Assembly (NCBI RefSeq): GCF_000828915.1
Contig: NZ_AP014569.1
Span: 248,001 to 312,000, forward strand
DNA from: Serpentinimonas maccroryi
GTDB lineage: Bacteria > Pseudomonadota > Gammaproteobacteria > Burkholderiales > Burkholderiaceae_C
Reading direction: 5' to 3'
Length of the DNA stretch: 64,000 nt
This document shows, in pieces, positions 11,468 through 17,511 of this stretch. The notes beneath the pieces were generated by a model that saw only the letters and a program-made list of their open reading frames with translations, did not search any database and was not told where the DNA came from. A program made the translations under genes and the position numbers. Position 1 is the first letter of the stretch, and every line of letters starts with the position of its first letter.

Positions 11468-11572
11468 AGTTTGCTCCCCGCATTTTCAGTTGAGCCAAGC
11501 AGTCCAAGGCGCTTGACTTTTAATCACTTGGCTCACTATATCAAGTCCAGCCTTGGAAGCTGAACTCGTCAG
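11468..11572 (-). promoter_or_regulatory. upstream region of the defence operon with 9-bp inverted repeat
   Basis: This segment between the helicase start and the IS21 element must hold the native operon promoter if that survived the insertion. It contains a perfect 9-bp inverted repeat, TGAGCCAAG at 11491-11499 and CTTGGCTCA at 11527-11535, separated by 27 bp. On the minus strand a TTGATA hexamer is followed after 17 bp by a poor -10 (AAAAGT) that falls within the repeat region. The repeat is a candidate operator. No regulator gene is visible nearby. Confidence 0.4.
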
Positions 11573-11578
11573 TGTGAG
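11573..11578. repeat. IS21 target-site duplication, left copy
   Basis: TGTGAG directly abuts the left end of the IS21 element and recurs at 14178-14183 directly after its right end. A 6-bp duplication lies within the range known for IS21-family elements. Confidence 0.8.
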
Positions 11579-11734
11579 CCCCCGGCGGCCACCCAAAGTG
11601 CCCCACTTATGGCCACCCAAACTGCTCCACCCGGCTGGGGGTGACCTGATGCATTGAGCTTGGCATGTTGGTCGCCTAAAGGCCGATGGGCAGGACGTTA
11701 CTTTCACCCCCTCATCAACGAGGGGACCACTGGA

Positions 11735-13348
11735 GTGAACGTCTTGAAGCCACATCTGCAAACCACCATCTGGACTCTGCTACGGGCCAACGCCAGCCAG
11801 CGAGAGATCGAGCGGGTCACGGGAATTTCCCGCCACACCATCCGCACCTACCAACAGCGCTTTGCTGCCGAGCGGGCAAACTGCCCCGGGGTGGCCACCG
11901 GCTCTGAGACTGTGGCCAGTCAAACTTCCCCACCCCGGCCACCGGCGTTTGCTGCTGCCCCGGCACCGGTGGCCACCTCCCTGTGCGAACCCTACCGCGA
12001 GTTCATCGAAGCCCAGTTGCGTCTGAAGCGCAACGCCATGGCCATCTACCAGGACCTGGTCGACCAACACGGCTTTACCGGGCAGTACAACTCGGTCAAA
12101 CGGTTCTGCGCCAAGCTGCGCCAAAAGGAGCCCGAGCAGTTCGACCGCCTTTCCTTCCTGCCTGGCGAGGAGATGCAGGTGGACTACGGCGAGGGGGCCT
12201 ACACCTTGGTGCCGGGTTCTGATCGATACCGCAAACCCCGCCTGTTCGTGGCCACGCTGCGCCACTCGCGTGCCAGTTTCCGGTACGTGGTCTGGAAGTC
12301 CAGCCACCAGATCTGGGCCGAGCTGCACGAGCGGGCCTTTCGCTACTTCGGTGGCTGTCCGCAGTACGTGGTGCTGGACAACCTCAAGGAAGGCGTCATC
12401 AAACCCGACCTGTACGAGCCCGAGCTCAACAAGGTTTATGCCGCCACGCTGGCGCACTACGCCGTGGTGGCCGACCCGGCACGGGTGCGCGACCCCAACC
12501 GCAAGGGCACGGTGGAGCACGCCATCGGCCACACCCAGGCCACGGCCTTGAAGGGGCGACGCTTTGAATCCATCGAGGCCCAGAACGAGTTCCTGACGCA
12601 CTGGGAGAAGAACTGGGCGGCCAAGCGCATCCACGGCACCGAGCGGCGTCAGGTGCAGGCCATGTTCGAGGAAGAGCGGTCTCACCTCAAACCCTTACCG
12701 CTGCTGGGCATGCAGTATTTCGACGAGGCTGAGCGCACCGTCTGCGACGACAGCTGTGTGCGGGTGGATCACAGCAGCTACGCCGCGCGCCCGGCCGCCA
12801 TTGGATCGAAGGTACTGGTGCGCATCTACGCCAAGCGCATCGAGATCCGGGATCTGGCCTCAGGTGCCTTGCTGCGCACCCACGCCAAGGCCCAGCGCCC
12901 TGGCACGGTGGTGCTGCCCATGGATGAGCGGGTGTTCAATCCTTCCCGCGAGACCCGTCTGATCCTGCGCCAAGCCAGCGAGATCGGGGAACACGCCAGC
13001 CGGCTGTGCGAGCTGCTCTTTGCCATCGAGGGCCGGGTGGGCCAGCGCAAGCTCTGGGGCATTGTGGGACTTATGCGCCGTTACCCGGCGCACTGCATCA
13101 ATGCCGCCTGCGCTCAGGCCCTAGAGCAAGGGGTCTACAGCTACAAGCGCGTTCTGGCTCTGACCGAAGCCCTCTTTGCCCAGGCGATGGCGGCCATTGA
13201 GGCCGAGTCTAGCAGTGCCCCCGCCGCCGGTGCCCACGCGCTGACGCAGCAGCATGAGCTCATCCGAGACGCTGAGGAGTACGGCGATCTCTTCGCGCAC
13301 GCCGCCGCCGCCACCAACACCAACATCGCACCTGGAGTTCAGCCATGA
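11735..13348 (+). CDS. istA: IS21-family transposase IstA
   Basis: Protein of about 537 aa from a GTG at 11735 (AGGGG upstream; start VNVLKPHLQTTIW matches usual IstA N-termini); the frame is open further upstream to 11654. The N-terminal helix-turn-helix ASQREIERVTGISRHTIRTY binds the IS ends. The DDE catalytic core is visible as MQVDYGEG (D), YVVLDNLKEG (D) and RKGTVEHAIGH (E). A C-terminal beta-barrel region follows. The gene ends in an ATGA overlap with istB, so the two are translationally coupled. IstA performs the cut-and-paste chemistry at the element ends. Confidence 0.93.
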   Translation: MNVLKPHLQTTIWTLLRANASQREIERVTGISRHTIRTYQQRFAAERANCPGVATGSETVASQTSPPRPPAFAAAPAPVATSLCEPYREFIEAQLRLKRNAMAIYQDLVDQHGFTGQYNSVKRFCAKLRQKEPEQFDRLSFLPGEEMQVDYGEGAYTLVPGSDRYRKPRLFVATLRHSRASFRYVVWKSSHQIWAELHERAFRYFGGCPQYVVLDNLKEGVIKPDLYEPELNKVYAATLAHYAVVADPARVRDPNRKGTVEHAIGHTQATALKGRRFESIEAQNEFLTHWEKNWAAKRIHGTERRQVQAMFEEERSHLKPLPLLGMQYFDEAERTVCDDSCVRVDHSSYAARPAAIGSKVLVRIYAKRIEIRDLASGALLRTHAKAQRPGTVVLPMDERVFNPSRETRLILRQASEIGEHASRLCELLFAIEGRVGQRKLWGIVGLMRRYPAHCINAACAQALEQGVYSYKRVLALTEALFAQAMAAIEAESSSAPAAGAHALTQQHELIRDAEEYGDLFAHAAAATNTNIAPGVQP

Positions 13349-14109
13349 ACATGATCGAGATCGAACGCGCTCTGCGTGAGCTGCGCCTGTCGGGCATTGC
13401 CGAGACCCTGTCGACCCGCGTGATGCAGGCCCAGGCCGCCCAGGAGCCGTTCCTGGAAACATTCGCTGCCATGCTTCAGGACGAGTTGGACCGTCGGCGC
13501 TCACGCCTGAGCGAGCGCCGCTTCAAGCGATCCGGGCTGGATGAGAAGGTCAGCCTGGCCGATTTTGACTGGCGTTTCAATCCGAAACTACCGCGTAGCG
13601 CCTGCTTCGAGTTGCACACCCTGAAGTTCATCGGCGAGGGTGCCAACGCGCTGATCATTGGCAAGCCCGGCACCGGCAAGAGCCATGTGGCCAAGGCCGT
13701 GGCCTACCAGGCCACGCTGCAGGGCTATGACGTGCGTTACCTAGAAGCCGACACCGAGTTCGCCCGTTACGCGTTGGCCAGTACGGCAGAGCGCACCGAG
13801 CTGCTCAAGGACTGGGTCGAGACGGACCTGCTCGTACTCGATGACCTGTTCCTGGCTAGGCGCATCAGCGAGCATGCCGCCGAGGTGCTACAGGCCATCG
13901 TGCACCAGCGCTACAAGCTGCGCCGCGCCGTTCTCATCACGTCCAACCGGGTGGTGCAGGACTGGGGCAAATACCTGGGCGAGGCCACCATGGCCAGCAC
14001 AATCCTGGATCGGCTCATGCACCGCTGCGCGATGCTGGAGTTCGAGGGCAAGAGCTACCGCCTCAAAGAGGCAGCCGCTCGCATAGCCATCAGCCCGGAA
14101 TCGTCATAA
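13345..14109 (+). CDS. istB: IS21-family helper ATPase IstB
   Basis: Protein of 254 aa. Walker A IIGKPGTGKSHVA at about residues 98-110, Walker B LLVLDDLFLARR, and sensor-like ITSNRVVQDWGKYLG are typical of IstB, the AAA+ DnaC-like regulator that selects target DNA and stimulates IstA. The length is close to the family norm of 250-260 aa. It overlaps istA by 4 bp and ends 68 bp before the right end of the element. Confidence 0.93.
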   Translation: MNMIEIERALRELRLSGIAETLSTRVMQAQAAQEPFLETFAAMLQDELDRRRSRLSERRFKRSGLDEKVSLADFDWRFNPKLPRSACFELHTLKFIGEGANALIIGKPGTGKSHVAKAVAYQATLQGYDVRYLEADTEFARYALASTAERTELLKDWVETDLLVLDDLFLARRISEHAAEVLQAIVHQRYKLRRAVLITSNRVVQDWGKYLGEATMASTILDRLMHRCAMLEFEGKSYRLKEAAARIAISPESS

Positions 14110-14177
14110 TCCACCCTGTCCTGCCTGGAGCAGTTTGACCGGCCATAAGTGGAGCAGTTTGGGGTGGCCATCGGGGG

Positions 14178-14183
14178 TGTGAG
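14178..14183. repeat. IS21 target-site duplication, right copy
   Basis: TGTGAG follows the last base of the element; it is identical to the copy at 11573-11578. Confidence 0.8.
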
Positions 14184-14752
14184 CTTCTGCAGGAACACAT
14201 ATTTTTAAGCTTTTTCCTTGGCTGCGCGTATCTTTTTTCTGCTTCTACTCTCAGCCAGTTGTAGCCACTATAGACCAACGCCTAGTTCGACCTAGGCTGG
14301 GCCCCTAGATGGACGGCGGTGAGGTTGATTTTTGGGCAAAACTCCCCCCACCCGCCGCAAGACAGGTAGCGAGGTTTTACCCAAATGAATCTGGACGGCG
14401 GAGCCGGCGTCATTACGGGCGTCACAGACACGCAGCTGCTGTGACACGACTAGACTTTGACTGTTGCTGCACAGCCCCATCTGCCCCTCTGGTCGTTCCT
14501 CCCAGGGCTGCACCCTCGATGCCCGCTCGGTGCCATGGCTGCGCGCGGTGTGTTGAGCCCCCTCCAGCAGCCTTACATACAGCGAACGGTGTTTATCTGA
14601 CGACCTGACCACCGACCCTGCCGCTGCTGGTGCGCCCAAGCTCTTGCCATGAGGCTCAAGATGGGTACAAACGGGACGTCGCCGCCAAAAGCATTTGATA
14701 GCGCTGTTGATAGCGATGGGGCCGTCGGCGGGCTTCGGACGACTGCGGAGCA
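14184..14752. other. non-coding or remnant segment between two insertion sequences
   Basis: No recognisable gene was found in these 569 bp. Two inverted repeats are visible: GCCTAG-6 nt-CTAGGC at 14280-14297, and TTGGGCAAAAC at 14332-14342 pairing (10 of 11) with GTTTTACCCAA at 14374-14384. GGACGGCGG occurs as a direct repeat at about 14311 and 14392. A minus-strand frame at 14292-14753 (153 codons) is open, but its composition resembles no family I know. This may be the remains of another mobile element or the structured end of the island. Confidence 0.5.
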
Positions 14753-14770
14753 AGACGCGCCGGTTCGCGT
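14753..14770. repeat. 18-bp target-site duplication, left copy
   Basis: AGACGCGCCGGTTCGCGT directly precedes the left inverted repeat of the IS1202-like element and recurs exactly at 16294-16311. Confidence 0.88.
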
Positions 14771-16293
14771 GTCAACCCAAAGTAGAAATGTCCCCTATTT
14801 GCACAAAGTAGAAATGTCCCCTTGCTGTGAGGCCAAGCGTGCTCAAGACTCAGCCGCTGGGGCAGGCTGGCGCAGGGCGTAGCCCGTAGCGGGCCTGCCC
14901 CAGCGGGGGCGGGCTGATGTGGGTGTCGGGCTGCAAGATGCCCTGCTGGCGCATGGCGTCTTGCATCTCGACTTGCGCCCTGACCTTAAGCGCTCTGCGA
15001 TCCTCTGCGCTCAACGCATCCACACGCTGGTTGACCTCCTTGTCGTCGGCCACCTTCTTGTGGCGCAGGTGCTCGTGCACCAAGTAGCCTTGGTAAGCCA
15101 AGGGCTGGCCGCGGTAGAGCAGCTCCAGCCGCCCGTCGCCGTACTGGGCGATATCCACCTTGGCCTTGGCTTTGGGCGCATGGGCCTGCCCCGGGGTGAT
15201 CCACAACTGACTGCCCTCGAACTGGCACGACAACTGCGCACTGAGCTGGCGCTGGTGGTGCCGCGCACATATGCGCGCCAACGCCTCTGGCGTCCCTGTA
15301 TAGGGCCGGTGGGCGTCTTCAGGCGCTTGGGGCTGGATGGCAAAGCGTGCGTTGTGCTGGGCGATGTAACCACCCAGCCACGCATTGGCGTCTTGCATGG
15401 TGCTGATGCCCGCCAACCGCATGGCTTTGCACAACCGGTCTTGCAAGGTCTGGAACAACCGCTCCACGCGGCCTTTGGCCTGTGGGCTGTGGGCGCAGAT
15501 GGGCTCGATGCGCAGTTGCAGCAGCGCACGCTCGAACTGGGTCGGGTCGGGGTCTTCGCTGTCGTGTTTGGGTGTTGATGCTGTGGCGGTCGCTGTAGTA
15601 GGCCAGCGGCGCACCCAAGGTGCCTACGTGCTCTTGCAGCAGCGCCAGGTACGCCTGCGTGGTCTCGGCCGCTGAAAAGCGCGCGGCCAGCACCCGCCCG
15701 GTGGCGTCGTCGATGAAGGCGATTAGGCAGCATTTGTCGCAGCGCCCCTCGAACCAGTCGTGGTGGCTGCCGTCGATTTGCACCAGCTCGCCTAGGCGCT
15801 CTCGGCGCGCACGTGGGCTGTGCTGGCGCACTGGCCGGCGCTGCTTGGCCCTCCACAAGCCCGCTTCGATCATCCAGCCTCTGAGGGTCTCGGCGCTGAT
15901 GCGCTGGCTGTGCTGGCTGAGCAGGTACTCGCTGGTCAGCTGCGGGCCAAAATCAGCATAGTGCTCGTGCACCAAGCTCATGATGGCGTCTTTGCGCTCA
16001 GGACCTATGCGCCGCTTGCTGGGCTGTCCGCGCAGCTTGTTGACCACGGCCTGCGCCCCTAGGCTGCGCACGCCTTGGCACAAGCGCTTGACTTGGCGCA
16101 CCGATAAACCCAGTTGCTGCGCAGCCAAACCCTGCGTCAGCTCTCGCCCTAATACCCGCCGTATCACCAGCAACCGTTCGGCTTCCTGCACACTCATCAT
16201 CACCCTCGCTTGCACCACCATCCGCTGCCCCTTCACACATGAAAGGGGACATTCTTATCTGGGGCAAAGGGGACATTACTACTTTGGGCTGGC
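14771..16293 (-). mobile_element. IS1202-family-like insertion sequence (ISTde1-type target duplication), defective
   Basis: The 1523-bp element is bounded by 25-bp inverted repeats (14771-14795 and 16269-16293; 22 of 25 match, core CCCAAAGTAG.AATGTCCCC). A second copy of the AATGTCCCC motif lies just inside each end. The flanking direct repeat is 18 bp. From memory, IS1202-family subgroups differ by duplication length and the ISTde1 subgroup makes 15-18 bp, which fits here. The single transposase gene on the minus strand is frameshifted, so the element can no longer move by itself. Confidence 0.85.
14850..16236 (-). pseudogene. frameshifted DDE transposase (IS1202/ISNCY type)
   Basis: The N-terminal half reads from a GTG at 16236 through the helix-turn-helix GLAAQQLGLSVRQVKRLCQG, the first catalytic Asp in LVQIDGSHHDWFEG and the second in AYYSDRHSIN. 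The frame then shifts by +1 near 15573 (sequence ATCAACACCCAAACAC on the minus strand). The C-terminal half continues in another frame with PKHDSEDPDPTQFERAL, the catalytic Glu in SPQAKGRVERLFQTLQ and a normal C-terminus to 14850. Joined, the pieces give about 460 aa, close to the full length for this family. The shift context is not a classical -1 slippery heptamer, so a mutation or sequencing error is more likely than programmed frameshifting. Confidence 0.85.
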
Positions 16294-16311
16294 AGACGCG
16301 CCGGTTCGCGT
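16294..16311. repeat. 18-bp target-site duplication, right copy
   Basis: Exact copy of 14753-14770, directly after the right inverted repeat of the element. Confidence 0.88.
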
Positions 16312-16373
16312 AAGATTTTGATATAATTAGACTTGCGATGACGCGGATGGTGGCGTCACAGCCTTTGTTAAGC

Positions 16374-16419
16374 ACTGTTAATCCGTAGGTCCCTGGTTCG
16401 AGCCCAGGTCGGGGAGCCA
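16374..16419 (+). tRNA. 3' fragment of a tRNA-Asn(GTT) gene; probable attR of a genomic island
   Basis: These 46 nt match the 3' part of bacterial tRNA-Asn: the anticodon loop with GTT at 16377-16379, the variable loop, a complete T arm (CCTGG TTCGAGC CCAGG), the 3' acceptor strand TCGGGGA and the GCCA end. The 5' half is missing: no TCCC(T/C)GA acceptor strand or D arm precedes it. The break lies at the anticodon loop, where tyrosine integrases commonly cross over. The fragment is therefore best read as the attachment-site duplicate left at the right border of an element inserted in tRNA-Asn. It separates the IS-rich, defence-bearing left side from conserved chromosomal genes on the right. 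It is not a functional tRNA. Confidence 0.85.
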
Positions 16420-16435
16420 AAAAAGTCGAGCACTC

Positions 16436-16461
16436 AGCCCAGTTTCTTAGCTGGGCTTTTT
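16436..16461 (+). terminator. rho-independent terminator after the tRNA-Asn fragment
   Basis: Stem AGCCCAG (16436-16442) and CTGGGCT (16451-16457) with an 8-nt loop, followed by a run of five T (16457-16461). It is presumably the native terminator of the original tRNA-Asn transcript, kept on the chromosomal side of the island. Confidence 0.8.
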
Positions 16462-16504
16462 GCTTTCAGGAGCTGGCTGCATTGTTGCCAGCGCCCGCCG
16501 GCGA

Positions 16505-16696
16505 TCAATCCCGGGTCTTGCAGGTGTTGATGCCAAAGGGCAGATAAGCCGGGCACCAGCCCACTGCCGCAGTCAGGATCGGCACGACGCCGATGTAGCC
16601 CCAAGCGCCCACGGTGCCCGTGGCGGCCAGCGCGATCAGCGCCACCCCACCCACCACGCGCACGATACGATCTGCGCTGCCTACGTTGGTTTGCAT
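16505..16696 (-). CDS. DUF2892 (YgaP-like) small inner-membrane protein
   Basis: Protein of 63 aa. The start at 16696 (MQTNVGSADRIVR) is chosen because AGGAGAG precedes it at good spacing and because the family begins M(K/Q)xNVG; a longer frame to 16729 adds residues not typical of the family. Two membrane-spanning segments, IVRVVGGVALIALAATG and WGYIGVVPILTAAVG, are followed by the family signature CPAYLPFGINTC. Its function is not established; DUF2892 proteins often occur near rhodanese or sulfur- and metal-stress genes. It is divergent from the arsenate reductase gene. Confidence 0.85.
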   Translation of the reverse strand: MQTNVGSADRIVRVVGGVALIALAATGTVGAWGYIGVVPILTAAVGWCPAYLPFGINTCKTRD

Positions 16697-16821
16697 TGCT
16701 GCTCTCCTGAATAAACGAAACCGTTTCATTTTGGCACAGCCATTCTGGCCTTGCTCAGGGCGCAGTCTTTATACTTGAGCGGCTTAGGCGAGCACACTCA
16801 ACCAGCCAAGGGGATACGACC

Positions 16822-17325
16822 ATGATCAAGCCGCTCAACGTCCTGTTTTTGTGCACCCACAACGCCGCGCGGTCCATCATGGCCGAGGCGGTGCTCAACC
16901 ATCTGGGTGGGCATCGTTTCCGGGCTTATTCGGCTGGCACGCAAGCCCGTGCTGACCATCGGCCGCACCCGCTGACGCTCGAGGTGCTGCGCGCGGCCAG
17001 TGTGTCCACCGACGGGCTGCGCAGCAAGAGCTGGACCGAGTTCAGCGCCGCCGATGCGCCCGCGATGGACTTGGTGGTCACGGTGTGCGATATGGCTGCT
17101 GGTGAGTCGTGCCCGGTCTGGCCAGGGCACCCCGCCACAGCGCACTGGAGCTACCCGGATCCGTCCAAGGCGGCAGGCGATGTGGAGCAGCAACGCGAGG
17201 CCTTCCGCCAGACCCTGCACGCACTGCACCAGCGGCTTGAGCTGCTGGTGCAACTGCCGCTGTCTGGGGTGGACCGCTTGGTGTTGCAAAGCGAGGCGCG
17301 CCGCCTGGGACAAAAAACCCCATGA
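16822..17325 (+). CDS. arsC: arsenate reductase, low-molecular-weight phosphatase family (ArsC-like)
   Basis: Protein of 167 aa. The N-terminal P-loop FLCTHNAARSIMAEA (Cys at about residue 13, CX5RS) is the catalytic site of LMW protein-tyrosine-phosphatase-type arsenate reductases. The aspartate-containing segment WSYPDPSKA matches their general-acid DP motif. A second reactive Cys lies in VTVCDMAAGESCPVWPGHP. It reduces arsenate to arsenite in the cytoplasm using thiol donors. AAGGGGAT upstream of the ATG is a good ribosome-binding site. No arsR, arsB or acr3 gene is adjacent, so it is a stand-alone copy and a broader phosphatase role cannot be excluded. Confidence 0.85.
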   Translation: MIKPLNVLFLCTHNAARSIMAEAVLNHLGGHRFRAYSAGTQARADHRPHPLTLEVLRAASVSTDGLRSKSWTEFSAADAPAMDLVVTVCDMAAGESCPVWPGHPATAHWSYPDPSKAAGDVEQQREAFRQTLHALHQRLELLVQLPLSGVDRLVLQSEARRLGQKTP

Positions 17326-17357
17326 GCAATTGCGCCCAGCACTCCATCTGCCCCGAC

Positions 17358-17401
17358 ACATGACACGCTTTTGACGCTGAAGCGTCACGCAATTTTCATC
17401 A
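17358..17401. promoter_or_regulatory. candidate Pho-box/operator region upstream of alkaline phosphatase
   Basis: A perfect inverted repeat TGACGC-TGAA-GCGTCA lies at 17372-17387. TGACA and TGACG recur with 11-bp spacing (17361 and 17372), and CGTCA/TTTCA recur with 11-bp spacing on the other strand sense, as PhoB boxes do. Match to the CTGTCAT consensus is partial, so this is a weak candidate about 110-150 bp before the phosphatase start. Confidence 0.25.
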
Positions 17402-17511
17402 ATTCGCTTTACGCTCCAAACGGTGCAAAACAATGCGGCGCTGCTTGCGGGTGCGCCGGGGTTTTGTGCGTTTTTCATCCCCCAAAAAATCGTGTCGCAA
17501 GGAGCGCATTG

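Larger units (their letters stand above)
11579..14177 (+). mobile_element. intact IS21-family insertion sequence (2599 bp)
   Basis: The element carries istA and istB overlapping by 4 bp and is bounded by inverted ends. The left end CCCCCGGCGGCCACCC and the reverse complement of the right end CCCCCGATGGCCACCC match at 14 of 16 positions. Each end holds two tandem copies of a unit resembling GGCCACCCAAACTGCTCCAC (11588-11632 and 14125-14169), the multiple transposase-binding sites typical of IS21. The 6-bp duplication TGTGAG flanks it. Intact ORFs and ends indicate a relatively recent, probably functional insertion. It landed 111 bp upstream of the defence-operon start and is transcribed away from that operon. 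Confidence 0.9.

Noticed and set aside
14292-14753. A 153-codon minus-strand frame between the two IS elements
   Set aside because: No ribosome-binding site, no recognisable domain and random-looking composition. It is recorded only as part of the unassigned segment.
16303-16330. A XerC-half-site-like sequence (GGTTCGCGTAA) at the right edge of the IS1202-like element, possibly dif
   Set aside because: The left half matches the dif consensus well, but the expected XerD half six bases later does not. The AT-rich sequence looks more like a -10 box.
15998-16420. A 140-codon minus-strand frame beginning MAPRPGLEPGTYGLTV
   Set aside because: Its start is the reverse reading of the tRNA-Asn 3' fragment, a well-known source of spurious protein predictions. 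The rest overlaps the transposase pseudogene out of frame.
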